The notes under the pieces: model-generated
Seen by the model: the letters and a program-made list of their open reading frames with translations, nothing else
Told to the model about the DNA's origin: nothing
Databases searched by the model: none
Shown here: positions 51,568-60,998 of the stretch, in pieces
Numbering within the stretch: position 1 is the first letter of the stretch
Layout of the letters: each line of letters opens with the position of its first letter
Assembly (NCBI RefSeq): GCF_019884785.1
Contig: NZ_CP082326.1
Span: 2,039,355 to 2,103,354, forward strand
DNA: 64,000 bases
Origin: Crassaminicella profunda
Lineage (GTDB): Bacteria > Bacillota > Clostridia > Peptostreptococcales > Thermotaleaceae
Direction of reading: 5' to 3'
Made by a program: the position numbers and the translations under genes

Positions 51568-51684
51568 AACTTTCACCTCTCCTGTTTTTGATAAGGTTAT
51601 TATAACATAATTTATCTTATTGTGTACATTTTTGTTGAAATTCATTTTAATATTCGTGTTTTTATAATTTTATTAAAAAACCCT

Positions 51685-52053
51685 CTATCTAGATGGCTTC
51701 TCATCTTCATCATCAAATTTATATTGTACCCCTTCAATAATTTTTTCTTTTTCAAAAGATAGATCTGTCTTTTTATCTTTCTTGATAATATATTTGTCTA
51801 ATTGATCTGATATTTTTGAAATCATGTATAACATCAATACAGCATCATCTATAAAACCAAATCCTAAAATAGTTTCTGGAATAATATCAATAGGACTAAC
51901 AATATATATAAGTCCACCCATAACCATTATTTTTTTATAAAGTGAAACCTTTGGGTCTTTTATAAATTGATAAAGTGCACCTATTCTTTTAAACAATTGC
52001 ATAATGGATTTTAAAACATTTATATTTCCATATCCTCTTTTGATAGCTTTCAC
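51685..52053 (-). CDS. YkvA family protein (DUF1232)
   Basis: A 122-residue protein with the DUF1232 core: KKIMVMGGLIYIVSPIDIIPETILGFGFIDDAVLMLYMIS, a short hydrophobic domain probably associated with the membrane. Function is unknown. The C-terminal tail is highly charged. It follows the opposite-strand gene at 52192 and has no obvious operon partner. Confidence 0.83.
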   Translation of the reverse strand: MKAIKRGYGNINVLKSIMQLFKRIGALYQFIKDPKVSLYKKIMVMGGLIYIVSPIDIIPETILGFGFIDDAVLMLYMISKISDQLDKYIIKKDKKTDLSFEKEKIIEGVQYKFDDEDEKPSR

Positions 52054-52191
52054 CCTCTTTCTTTTTAATATTCATTCCTTTACTATTATTATACTACCAC
52101 TATTTCAATGATTTTTTTCATTCCTTTCTATTGTACAAGCAGTCATATTTCTAAGAAATTGTTCATATATTTTTTTAGGAGGGTTATTTGT

Positions 52192-52671
52192 ATGGTTAAT
52201 CTATATGATGTAAAAGCAATTAGAAAAACAGTTCCTATTTATGAAAAAATCAATCCTATAAAATTAATGGATTGGGTAAAAGTTTTTAGCCAGATTTGTC
52301 ATATAAAATTCAACTGTCAAATTTTCACAAAGAATTCAGATAATAAATGGCGCTTTCAATATCATGCTAACAATGAAGTTTCTATTTCGTTGTATTTTTG
52401 TGATATCCAAAAAGAACCTTATCCTTTTATTAGTATTGATGATTTCACATTCTCTGATAGATTAAAAAATGCCCAATTGGATCAAAAAATTCTTAAAGCA
52501 ATCATCCATCACATAAAGAATTTAGACTTTGAAATGCTTGTATTTTGCATAAACCAGTCCTATCATATTGAGCTTTGTAAAAAAAATGGTTTTAAAGAAA
52601 TGGACATGCACAAAATGATTCTATCCTTAAAACCTAAATTCATTCATGTTCCAACAACCAACCATTCCTAA
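52192..52671 (+). CDS. Unrecognised protein with GNAT-like C-terminal segment
   Basis: ATG 52192 (TTAGGAGGG site) gives 159 residues. The end contains MLVFCINQSYHIELCKKNGFKEMD, which resembles the last strands of GNAT acetyltransferases, but the acetyl-CoA loop is not evident, so activity is uncertain. No membrane segment. Single gene in front of the CDF transporter gene, 87 bp apart. Confidence 0.5.
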   Translation: MVNLYDVKAIRKTVPIYEKINPIKLMDWVKVFSQICHIKFNCQIFTKNSDNKWRFQYHANNEVSISLYFCDIQKEPYPFISIDDFTFSDRLKNAQLDQKILKAIIHHIKNLDFEMLVFCINQSYHIELCKKNGFKEMDMHKMILSLKPKFIHVPTTNHS

Positions 52672-52758
52672 TCTTGTATTTGACAAAATAAAGACATTTA
52701 AATTATAATCTTTAGACACACTAATAATAATGTATTTCTTAAGGAAGGACTGAAGAAC

Positions 52759-53664
52759 ATGAATGAAAATGATAGATTATCATTAGGAAAAAAAGCATCA
52801 TGGATTGGTATCATAGGAAATATACTTTTGACTGCTTTAAAAGCCATTATAGGTTTTATATCTGGAAGTACAGCCATGGTTGCAGATGCACTCCATTCTG
52901 GCTCTGATATTGTTGCTACTACCATCGTACTGCATGGTATTAAAATATCCCACAGACCACCCGATCAAGAACATCATTATGGTCATGGAAAAGCCGAATC
53001 CATCGTTGCAAAAATTATTGCCATTATTCTTATGATTACTGGAATGGGTATTGGTCTCTCTGCCTATCATTCTTTAAAAAGCCCTAATTTAACATCCCCT
53101 GATGCCATAGCCATTTGGGCTGCTGTTTTATCTATTGTTGTTAAAGAATGGATGTACCGCTACACTGTAAAAATAGGTGAAAGGATTGAAAGCCAAGCAT
53201 TAGTAGCTGACGCTTGGCATCATAGGACAGATGCTTTTTCTTCTATAGCAGCACTCATAGGTATTACAGGAGCTGTATTAGGCTATCCCATATTAGACCC
53301 TATTGCAGGTATTATTGTAGCATTTATGATTGTCAAAGCTGGTTTTTCTATTTACTTGGATGCAATCAATGAATTAATGGATACGGCACCTTCCAAAGAA
53401 GTTATGGATCGAATCAAAAAAACCACACTATCTGTTGATGGCGTAAGAAGCGTCCATAAAATTAGAGCACGAAAAAACGGTAATCAAATCTATGTGGATC
53501 TAGTCATTTGCGTAGATAAATATATTACGGTAGAGAAAGGTCATCAGTTCGCTGCACAAGCTAAATATAATATATTAAATACAATGCCTAACATCAAAGA
53601 TGTAGTTATTCACGTAGACCCTTATCCTTTAGAAGATAATGATCATTCTCAAGAAAAAAGATAA
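52759..53664 (+). CDS. Cation diffusion facilitator transporter
   Basis: A 301-residue CDF family proton/metal antiporter with about six membrane helices (residues 10-215) and a cytoplasmic C-terminal domain. Metal sites: ADALHSGSDIVAT in helix 2 and ADAWHHRTDAFSS in helix 5 (HD type, often Zn/Mn/Co/Fe); DQEHHYGHGKAE in the loop. The metal is not determinable here. AAGGAAGG precedes the ATG. Its stop codon lies in a shared terminator hairpin. Confidence 0.94.
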   Translation: MNENDRLSLGKKASWIGIIGNILLTALKAIIGFISGSTAMVADALHSGSDIVATTIVLHGIKISHRPPDQEHHYGHGKAESIVAKIIAIILMITGMGIGLSAYHSLKSPNLTSPDAIAIWAAVLSIVVKEWMYRYTVKIGERIESQALVADAWHHRTDAFSSIAALIGITGAVLGYPILDPIAGIIVAFMIVKAGFSIYLDAINELMDTAPSKEVMDRIKKTTLSVDGVRSVHKIRARKNGNQIYVDLVICVDKYITVEKGHQFAAQAKYNILNTMPNIKDVVIHVDPYPLEDNDHSQEKR

Positions 53665-53692
53665 AAGTTAATTTTTATCTTTTCTTGAGAAT
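53645..53692. terminator. Terminator shared by two convergent genes
   Basis: A long hairpin (ATTCTCAAGAAAA...ATAAAA / TTTTATC...TTTTCTTGAGAAT) containing the stop codons of both flanking genes. T-runs on both strands. Confidence 0.85.
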
Positions 53693-54840
53693 TTTTTTAA
53701 TCCAGGCATGACCACTTTAAATAAATTTCTCTTTTCTATATTTAAAAACTTTACATTTCCAACATTTTCAAACATCTTACTTATTTTTTGAAGCCCTATT
53801 CCAGTTCTTAAAAATTGATTTTGATCATCTATGAATAATAATCTATGATAAAGCCAATTATTTCTTCTTGATGGATTATTCTCTCTCATAATGGTATGAA
53901 TATTACTTCCCTTTGGTAGTGTACCAGGATTACTAATTTCTACTTTATGATCTCCTATGATTACTACAATTTCTCTTAATATATCCATATAGTCCCTATG
54001 AACCACTGCATTTGCAATACATTCAAAGATTGCTTCTTTTGGATAATCTGTACTTTTTAAATACTCACTAATAAAGGCTCCACATTCATTAAGCATTTTA
54101 AGCATGTTTCCTTCAATTACATGTATCCTTTTTCGATCTTTTTGAAAGGTAATGATCTTTACAGAAACATAGGGCAAATATCTTCCAGGTGTGTTACAAA
54201 ACAATAAAAAACCTCCAATTGTTGGACAATATCTGTTCCTTTCACTATCAAAATGAACGATTCCTAGATTGTTCCATATACCCATCATCATTTTTTCATT
54301 TGAAAATATACCCATTTTCTTTAAGTATTGACTAATTAATCCTTTATTTAATACACTCACGTCTAGATTATATAATGGAATTAATTCATTGTTAATAAGT
54401 CCTGCTTCTTGAAACATGCCTGCTATTTCATCTCTTCTTGCAATATCTGTGGTTGATCCCCTTCTTATATAAAACGCTCCCGTTTGCCTCATTTGATGTG
54501 GTCTTTGGGGACTTTTAAAAATCGTAATGACACCTACGTATTTTTCATTATATTTTATACACTCCACTCTAATATTCACTGGTGGATCACATCTATGGCT
54601 TATAATTTGTTGCAATCGTTCTTCTTGAAAATCTTCAGGATCAATCCCCTTTATCTTTTTTTCCTTATCTTTTACACCAATGATTAAATATCCTCTTCCC
54701 CCTATACTATTAGCAATAGCCATTACATCTTTTGCAAACTCTTTTTTCTCAGTATGGGTATTAAGATGTAAACTCTCTTTAAAATCTAGCTTCATACCTT
54801 CTTTTTGTTTTATTAATATTTTCAACTTTTGAAAATTCAT
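53668..54840 (-). CDS. AlbA_2-domain ATP-binding regulator
   Basis: A 390-residue protein with an N-terminal Schlafen AlbA_2 domain (EGMKLDFKESL...GGRGYLIIGVKD...FYIRRGSTT, about 14-130) and a C-terminal GHKL ATPase-like domain (about 265-385) with FECIANAVVHRDY, EISNPGTLPKG and FLRTGIGLQKISKM. Members are predicted transcriptional regulators or helicase-like proteins; role unknown. Single gene, convergent with the CDF transporter. Confidence 0.85.
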   Translation of the reverse strand: MNFQKLKILIKQKEGMKLDFKESLHLNTHTEKKEFAKDVMAIANSIGGRGYLIIGVKDKEKKIKGIDPEDFQEERLQQIISHRCDPPVNIRVECIKYNEKYVGVITIFKSPQRPHQMRQTGAFYIRRGSTTDIARRDEIAGMFQEAGLINNELIPLYNLDVSVLNKGLISQYLKKMGIFSNEKMMMGIWNNLGIVHFDSERNRYCPTIGGFLLFCNTPGRYLPYVSVKIITFQKDRKRIHVIEGNMLKMLNECGAFISEYLKSTDYPKEAIFECIANAVVHRDYMDILREIVVIIGDHKVEISNPGTLPKGSNIHTIMRENNPSRRNNWLYHRLLFIDDQNQFLRTGIGLQKISKMFENVGNVKFLNIEKRNLFKVVMPGLKKFSRKDKN

Positions 54841-55009
54841 TGTACCATTCCCTTCATAATAGCAAAAATCCCTTTTAGATATTTTATACTATATCTATGC
54901 TATTTTTTCCATATTTATTTAGAATTCTATCTTCTATACAGTCTACTATTTGATAATTATTGTAGTAAATGATACTATTAATGCAAGAGATTATCTTGGA
55001 GGTGATCGT

Positions 55010-55909
55010 ATAGATTTTCGACAACTAGAAACTTTTATAGCTATAGCACGGTTAAAAAGTTTTTCAAAAGCAGCAGATTATCTTTTTTTAACACAACCAA
55101 CGATTAGTAACCATATCCAAAATCTAGAAAATGAATTGAGTACCATACTCATTAATCGATCAAATAAAAAGGTAACATTAACAAAAGCTGGAGAAATCCT
55201 ATTTAGCCATGCAATAGAAATACTAAATAAAAGGGAACAGGCTTTATTTTCTTTAGAATCCTTTAAAGATAAAATTGATGGTACTTTAGAAATCGCTTGT
55301 AGTACTATCCCTGAGCAATATATTCTCCCGCCCTTACTCAGTGCTTTTAATAAAATTTACCCAGATGTTCAATATAATCTTCTTCATTATGATTCTCAAC
55401 AAGTAGTAGACGGCATTTTAAGCGGGCGTATAGACTTTGGTTTTGTAGGGGCAAAAAATAATACAAAACACTTACATTATATTGACATTTTAGAAGACAA
55501 GCTTGTAATGATTGTACCCAATATTGAAAAATATAAAACACTAGATAAGATTCCTATTGATTTTTTATTGAAAGAAAAAATCATTTTAAGAGAAAAAGGT
55601 TCAGGAACAAGAAAAATATTTGAACAAATTCTTAATGAACATAATATATCTTTAGAACAATTAAAAATTGTAGCTTGTATTGAAAACACTGAATCCATTA
55701 AACAATGTGTAAAAAATGATCTTGGTATTACAATGATTTCTGATTTTGCAATTAGAAATGAAGTTCAATACAATATGGTTAAAAAATTAGAATTAGAAAA
55801 CATTCATCCAACAAGAAAATTTTATTTTGTCTATCATGAACCTAGAATTCTATCTCCTTTAGCAGAAACTTTCAAAAACTTTATGCTTAAAAATCAAAAT
55901 CTTTTATAA
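55010..55909 (+). CDS. LysR-family regulator (apparent ATA start)
   Basis: The helix-turn-helix begins DFRQLETFIAIARLKSFSKAADYLFLTQPTISNHIQNLENEL, and a LysR substrate-binding domain (about 85-290) follows. In related proteins the sequence starts M-DFRQLETF; here the codon at that place is ATA (55010), 7 nt after a perfect GGAGG. The earlier TTG at 54950 has no ribosome site. The annotated start is therefore ATA, or a mutated ATG. The effector is unknown; the regulator is 299 residues with this start. Confidence 0.8.
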   Translation: MDFRQLETFIAIARLKSFSKAADYLFLTQPTISNHIQNLENELSTILINRSNKKVTLTKAGEILFSHAIEILNKREQALFSLESFKDKIDGTLEIACSTIPEQYILPPLLSAFNKIYPDVQYNLLHYDSQQVVDGILSGRIDFGFVGAKNNTKHLHYIDILEDKLVMIVPNIEKYKTLDKIPIDFLLKEKIILREKGSGTRKIFEQILNEHNISLEQLKIVACIENTESIKQCVKNDLGITMISDFAIRNEVQYNMVKKLELENIHPTRKFYFVYHEPRILSPLAETFKNFMLKNQNLL

Positions 55910-55920
55910 TCTCTTATAAA

Positions 55921-55949
55921 AAAAATAATCGGGTATTTCCCGATTATTT
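55921..55949. terminator. Bidirectional terminator
   Basis: AAAATAATCGGG / CCCGATTATTTT, 5-nt loop, between convergent genes. Confidence 0.9.
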
Positions 55950-57358
55950 TATGCTTTTAAAAAAGCTTTGTAGGCTTTATAAGCCATATAAATATCCATT
56001 TTACTTGCAATCTCTATAGGTGCATGCATACAAAGCAAAGGAACACCACAATCTACCACTTCCGCTCCATAATTAGCTAATATATAAGCAATGGTTCCTC
56101 CGCCACCTTGATCAACCTTTCCTAATTCTCCAATTTGCCATACTACATGGTCATTATTAAATATTTTTCTCAAAACACCTAAGAATTCTGCATTAGCATC
56201 GTTAGATCCAGATTTTCCTCTAGCACCCGTATATTTTGATACTAATACACCTTTGCCAATAAAAGCAGCATTTCTTTTATCTAAAACATCAGGGAAATTA
56301 GGATCAAAGCCAGCACCAACATCTGCAGATAAAACCTTTGAATTGGCTAGTGCTCTTCTTACTTTTAGATAGTTAAAATCTTTACTTTGTAAACTCACTA
56401 ACTCTGCTACAACATTTTCAAAAAATCTAGACTGCATTCCTGTATTTCCCATACTTCCTATTTCTTCTTTATCCACTAGTAACGCTACAGCAGTTTTATC
56501 AGGATTTTTAATATTAAAAATAGCCTTCATAGCTGTATAAGAACAAACTCGATCATCCTGTCCATAAGCTCCTATTAAACTCTTGTCTAATCCAACATCT
56601 TTTGCTTTACTCGCAGGAACTACTTCAATTTCAGCCGTTAAAAAATCTTCTTCTTCTATTTCATATTTATCATTAAGTAGTTTTAAAATATTATATTTTA
56701 CTCTTTCTTTTATTTCTGTATCTTCATAGGGAATGCTTCCAATGAGTATATTAAGACCTTCTCCTGATATCCCTTCATTTAATTTCTTCTCATTTTGATT
56801 CTTCGCTAAATGAGGTAGTAAATCTGTTATAAAAAATACAGGATCATTTTCATCTTCACCAATTACAATATTTATTTTTTCTCCCTTTTTATTGATCACA
56901 ACGCCATGTAAAGCTAATGGCATAGCCGTCCATTGATATTTTTTTATGCCGCCATAATAATGGGTTTTAAATAATCCTAATCCTCCATCTTCATACAATG
57001 GAAAAGGTTTTAAATCAAGCCTTGGAGAATCTATATGAGCACCAACAACATGCATCCCTTTCTCTATTGGCGTGTCTCCTATGACAAATAATGCCACAGC
57101 TTTTCCTTTATTGTTTGCATAAATTTTTTCCCCTGCCTTTAATACTTCTTTTCCACCTATAAAATCTTCAATATTTTTATATCCATTTTCTTCAGCCTGT
57201 TTTATAATTTCTTTTACACATTCTCTTTCTGTCTTTCCCTTATCTAAAAATGTTTTGTAGGTTTCACTTAATGCATATACATCTTTTTTCTCTGCTTCAT
57301 TTATTTTTTCCCATCCATTTTTAAATTCAAAACTTAAACAATCCTTCTTTTCTGACAA
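55949..57358 (-). CDS. M18 family aminopeptidase
   Basis: Dinuclear zinc aminopeptidase. The 469-residue sequence has VVGAHIDSPRLDLKP with the first histidine/aspartate, VDKEEIGSMGNTGMQ with the Glu pair, FIGKGVLVSKYTGARGKSGSNDANAE, and the closing CGVPLLCMHAPIEIASKMD with the last histidine. This is the clostridial type of M18 enzymes (ApeA). Cytoplasmic, peptide turnover. Single gene with terminator. Confidence 0.94.
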   Translation of the reverse strand: MSEKKDCLSFEFKNGWEKINEAEKKDVYALSETYKTFLDKGKTERECVKEIIKQAEENGYKNIEDFIGGKEVLKAGEKIYANNKGKAVALFVIGDTPIEKGMHVVGAHIDSPRLDLKPFPLYEDGGLGLFKTHYYGGIKKYQWTAMPLALHGVVINKKGEKINIVIGEDENDPVFFITDLLPHLAKNQNEKKLNEGISGEGLNILIGSIPYEDTEIKERVKYNILKLLNDKYEIEEEDFLTAEIEVVPASKAKDVGLDKSLIGAYGQDDRVCSYTAMKAIFNIKNPDKTAVALLVDKEEIGSMGNTGMQSRFFENVVAELVSLQSKDFNYLKVRRALANSKVLSADVGAGFDPNFPDVLDKRNAAFIGKGVLVSKYTGARGKSGSNDANAEFLGVLRKIFNNDHVVWQIGELGKVDQGGGGTIAYILANYGAEVVDCGVPLLCMHAPIEIASKMDIYMAYKAYKAFLKA

Positions 57359-57419
57359 AATAATCCCTCCTTCATATCCCTTTTATTATTTCCCTTGAAG
57401 TTACTAACTATGTTGGTTA

Positions 57420-58073
57420 CTATATCTTTTTAATATTATGCTTATATGCATAGATGGCAGCCTGAGTTCTATCACTTACATTAATCTTCTTAAATATGTT
57501 TGACACATGATTTTTAACTGTTTTTTCGCTAATAAACAAATCTTCTGCAATTTCTCTATTATTTTTCCCTTCTGCAATTAAACCCAATACTTCATATTCT
57601 CTTCTTGTTAATCTATCCTTTTTATATCCATCATCAGCTTTGTCTTTTTTATTATATTCCCTAACTAATTCTGAAGCAAGGGATGGATGAATATATGAAT
57701 GCCCCGTACATACATCTCGAATAGCTTTTATAAGGCTAGCTGATTCAGCATCCTTTAATACATATCCAGATGCACCTATATTAATCGTCTCAAAAAGATA
57801 TTCTCTATCATCATGAATGGTTAACATAATAATTTTAGAATCTGTTCCCATATCCTTTAGTCTTCTTAATGCTTGTATCCCATTCATATTAGGCATGTTA
57901 ATATCTAACAATATAATATCTGGTTTATATTGTTGTGATTTTTTAATGGTATCTTCTCCATCAACAGCCAATGCAACTACTTCAATATCTTCCTCTAACT
58001 CTATGATTTGCTTAAGACCTTGTCTCATGAGTGCATGATCATCTGCAATTAAAACTTTAATTTTAGTATCCAT
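57420..58073 (-). CDS. NarL/DegU-type response regulator
   Basis: A 217-residue protein with an N-terminal receiver domain (acceptor Asp in DIILLDINMPNMNGI; acidic pair ADDHALMRQGL; Lys in YVLKDAES) and a C-terminal LuxR-type helix-turn-helix (LTRREYEVLGLIAEGKNNREIAEDLFISEKTVKNHVSNIFKKI). It starts 1 bp after the histidine kinase gene, its obvious partner. Probably a DegU-like regulator of exoenzymes, motility or related traits. Confidence 0.95.
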   Translation of the reverse strand: MDTKIKVLIADDHALMRQGLKQIIELEEDIEVVALAVDGEDTIKKSQQYKPDIILLDINMPNMNGIQALRRLKDMGTDSKIIMLTIHDDREYLFETINIGASGYVLKDAESASLIKAIRDVCTGHSYIHPSLASELVREYNKKDKADDGYKKDRLTRREYEVLGLIAEGKNNREIAEDLFISEKTVKNHVSNIFKKINVSDRTQAAIYAYKHNIKKI

Positions 58074-58074
58074 C

Positions 58075-59238
58075 CTATTGTTCCTCCCTGCTTTTTAAGG
58101 GAATAGTAACTTTTATTCTTGTTCCCTTCCCTGTATTGCTTTTAATGTCTATTTTTCCTTTTAATAATTCTACTCTCTCTTTCATAATAAATAAACCAAA
58201 ACCACCTTCTCTTTTATTTGAACTTAATTTACGCTGAGCATCAAAACCAATGCCATCATCAACAATCAGTAGATTGATTCGTTCATGAATCATTTCCAAT
58301 TTGATAATCACCGTTGAAGCTTTTGCATACTTTCTAATATTATTTAAAGATTCTTGTATAATTCTAAATACAGATAGCTGCGTAATTGAGTTTATTCCTT
58401 CATTTTCTATATTTACAGAAAAATCTACATCTACTTTTGTTTCCTCTTCAAAATTTATAATAAATCTTTGTACAGTTGGTACTAATCCTAAATCATCTAA
58501 AGACATAGGCCTTAAATCATATATGATCTTTCTTACATCTTTTAGAGAACCCCTCACAATATTTTTAAGTTCTGTCAGTTCGTGCTTTGCTTTTTCCATA
58601 TCTCTATCAAATAATTTTTCACAAATTTCTGCTTTAATTACCACATTAGCCATAGATTGAGCAGGACCATCATGAATTTCTCTAGCAACTCGCTGTCTTT
58701 CTTCTTCTTGGGCTTTAATCACTTTGATTCCCACTGCTTCTTTTTGTTGTATCCCCTCTAATTGCTCTGAGATCCCCTTTAAATTTCCACTTAAATACCC
58801 CATAGCTACGCCAACTTGTGAAACCAAATTTTCCGCTCTTTTCACCACTTCATAAGAAGCTTTTAACCGTTTCTCTAAATCAGACCGTTGTTTGATTAAG
58901 TCCTTTTCTTCTTGTCTTTTCAATACAATTTTAACTTTCAAAGCATTTGCCTCTTCATAAGCTATTTTAATATCTTCTTCTGTAAATTCTTTAAAATTCT
59001 TACTTACCATAGCAAGTTTTACCCTACTTCTTTTTTCTAAAATTTCTAGTGAATCTACTTCATCAATAATATGAATAGCTTTCAATTTTATATGCTCTAA
59101 TTCTTTTTCGAGGCTCTTACATTCATTTCTAGCACTTTCAGCAATTTCAAAAATTTCATTTTTACCTTTTTCTATTGCATCGATTGTACTTTCAATAATC
59201 TCATTCATTTTTTTAGCACTTAAAGCTGGCTTATACAT
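58075..59238 (-). CDS. DegS-like sensor histidine kinase
   Basis: A 387-residue cytoplasmic kinase without membrane segments. The N-terminal part is long coiled coil (about 10-170), like DegS. The HisKA_3 dimerisation/phosphoacceptor motif is VAREIHDGPAQSMANV, and the ATPase domain has NIRKYAKAS, VDDGIGFD and GGFGLFIMKERVELLKG. Together with the next gene it forms a DegS/DegU-like two-component system. The signal is unknown; DegS-type kinases often sense internal stress. Confidence 0.94.
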   Translation of the reverse strand: MYKPALSAKKMNEIIESTIDAIEKGKNEIFEIAESARNECKSLEKELEHIKLKAIHIIDEVDSLEILEKRSRVKLAMVSKNFKEFTEEDIKIAYEEANALKVKIVLKRQEEKDLIKQRSDLEKRLKASYEVVKRAENLVSQVGVAMGYLSGNLKGISEQLEGIQQKEAVGIKVIKAQEEERQRVAREIHDGPAQSMANVVIKAEICEKLFDRDMEKAKHELTELKNIVRGSLKDVRKIIYDLRPMSLDDLGLVPTVQRFIINFEEETKVDVDFSVNIENEGINSITQLSVFRIIQESLNNIRKYAKASTVIIKLEMIHERINLLIVDDGIGFDAQRKLSSNKREGGFGLFIMKERVELLKGKIDIKSNTGKGTRIKVTIPLKSREEQ

Positions 59239-59492
59239 AATGCACCTCTAATCATCCATTCTTATTATAGAATAACACATTTTAGTAAAACGACACAATT
59301 TGACATGTTTACTACATAAATTATTTCTTCATAAATAATTATATTCCTTCTTATTTTATAGTAAACAACAAAATAGTAAATTCACCCTATTTTTATACAA
59401 AAAAATCTCCGTTATGCTATAACATATGCTCATATCTTCAATGAAATTTTCTATAGAATAAAAAATAAACTGTCTAATATAAAACTAGACAG

Positions 59493-59975
59493 CTATTGAT
59501 AAACATTATAATCAGAAAGTTTCCATTTCCCATTTTCTTTTTTTAACGCTACTATATAATCAATTTCTTCTTCATATTTAGATGGAAGTCCATCCATTTT
59601 CCAATGAATTTTTATTTTTGCTTCCATAGTATCTCTACCATAAGTCACATTTTCTATATGAACAATTTTCAATCCTAATACTTTATCCATATCCGTAGGA
59701 TATTCGCAAGCTTGTTTAAAAGCTTCAGCATCAAAAGATAATAACGGCTCTACAACAATATCTTTTAGTCCTTCAATCCATTGGCTTGTTTCCACATTTC
59801 TTTCATAAATATTATTCCATAGTTTTGATCTTTCTTTAAAAAGTTCTTCAATCATTGCTCTTTCCTTTTCATAGTTCATTCCTTCTTCTATTACTGGATT
59901 TGCATCTGCAAGATTTCCTTTTGTATGCATTAATATTGCAATGAGTATTAAAAAAAACAGCAAAGTCTTTTTCAT
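59493..59975 (-). CDS. Secreted protein of unknown function
   Basis: A 160-residue protein with a typical signal peptide (MKKTLLFFLILIAILMHTKG, cleavage around residue 25). The rest is hydrophilic: a helical part (about 35-95) followed by a strand-rich part ending WKMDGLPSKYEEEIDYIVALKKENGKWKLSDYNVY, which has the look of an NTF2-like domain. No lipobox. It may be exported to the cell surface. Single gene. Confidence 0.65.
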   Translation of the reverse strand: MKKTLLFFLILIAILMHTKGNLADANPVIEEGMNYEKERAMIEELFKERSKLWNNIYERNVETSQWIEGLKDIVVEPLLSFDAEAFKQACEYPTDMDKVLGLKIVHIENVTYGRDTMEAKIKIHWKMDGLPSKYEEEIDYIVALKKENGKWKLSDYNVYQ

Positions 59976-60170
59976 TGGTATTTCCTCCTATATGTTGTAT
60001 ATTTAAATCAATTATACACTAGGTATAGGTTGGAAATTTGACTGTTGCTGTTGTCAAACAAAATTTTTTTATTTACATGAATTTCTAATTTTTTATTTTT
60101 TTATCATAAATATCTTAAAAAAAAATCCTTTACTCACCATTCCTTCTATTCTCGTCAAAAAATTTTATCA

Positions 60171-60623
60171 TCAAGATATTTGTTGTATTTCATCTTTTTC
60201 ATGATCTGTAAGAATATATTCTAGGTCTAATAATAGAACGATTTTATCTTCTAGCTTTCCAACTCCTGTAATATATTTTTTATCCACACCCGCTACGATT
60301 TCTGGTGCTGGCTCAATATCTTCTTCGCTTATTCTTAAAACTTGAGAAGCTTCATCTACAACAAATCCAACTTGTTTTTCCTTTAACCCAATAACAATAA
60401 TTCTTGTATCTGAATTTACTTTTGAATCTTGTAAATTGAATCTCTTTTTCAAACTGATAATAGGTGTAATATCTCCTCTCAAGTTAATAATCCCATCAAC
60501 AAATTTAGGCGTATTAGGTACCTTAACACTTTCTTTATACTCACAAATCTCTTTCACACTCATTATATCTACGCCATAAGCTTCATTCTCTAACTTAAAT
60601 ATGACATATTGCTTTTCTGACAT
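60171..60623 (-). CDS. cheW: Chemotaxis coupling protein CheW
   Basis: A 150-residue CheW that links chemoreceptors to CheA at the membrane. Conserved parts are FKLENEAYGVDIMSVKEICEYKESVKVPNTPKFVDGIINLRGDITPIISLKKRFNL and VGFVVDEASQVLRISEEDI. No CheA or receptor is adjacent; the nearest receptor is the gene at 41875. Normal length. Confidence 0.95.
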   Translation of the reverse strand: MSEKQYVIFKLENEAYGVDIMSVKEICEYKESVKVPNTPKFVDGIINLRGDITPIISLKKRFNLQDSKVNSDTRIIVIGLKEKQVGFVVDEASQVLRISEEDIEPAPEIVAGVDKKYITGVGKLEDKIVLLLDLEYILTDHEKDEIQQIS

Positions 60624-60715
60624 TATATTAACCCCCTTTTGTGTTCAATCAGCGCCATTTCATTTTTCTATAGTATTATATTCTATGAAATTGACATTAA
60701 TCCTCTTATTCAAAC

Positions 60716-60749
60716 AAAAAAAAGAATAAATGAGATTTATCCTTTTTTT
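60716..60749. terminator. Terminator after the DUF896 gene
   Basis: A/T-rich hairpin (AAAAAAAG...ATAAA / TTTAT...CTTTTTTT) following the DUF896 stop codon on the minus strand. Confidence 0.6.
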
Positions 60750-60759
60750 GTTTGTATCC

Positions 60760-60930
60760 TTAGTCAACTAATTCAATATTATCTAATTGTTTTCTAAAGT
60801 TTGATCTGAAATTTTTCAAATATTCTTCTCTAAGTTTTTTTTGTTCTATCTTTTCTTCTTGGCTTAACCCCTCATTTTTAGATTTTTTAGCTAAAAAGTT
60901 TATACGATCAATTTTTTCTTTTGGGAACAT
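60760..60930 (-). CDS. DUF896 family protein (YnzC-like)
   Basis: A 56-residue protein in the gap between ygiQ and cheW: MFPKEKIDRINFLAKKSKNE then GLSQEEKIEQKKLREEYLKNFR, the pattern of the DUF896/UPF0291 family of short two-helix proteins in Firmicutes. ATG 60930 is preceded by GAGGTGAAGATGA. Function is unknown; B. subtilis YnzC is linked to the SOS response. Complete with terminator. Confidence 0.88.
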   Translation of the reverse strand: MFPKEKIDRINFLAKKSKNEGLSQEEKIEQKKLREEYLKNFRSNFRKQLDNIELVD

Positions 60931-60998
60931 TCATCTTCACCTCTTTACTTTTTCTAATAAAATATTGTACAAAAAATATAAGTTTTCGTCAACGTCAA

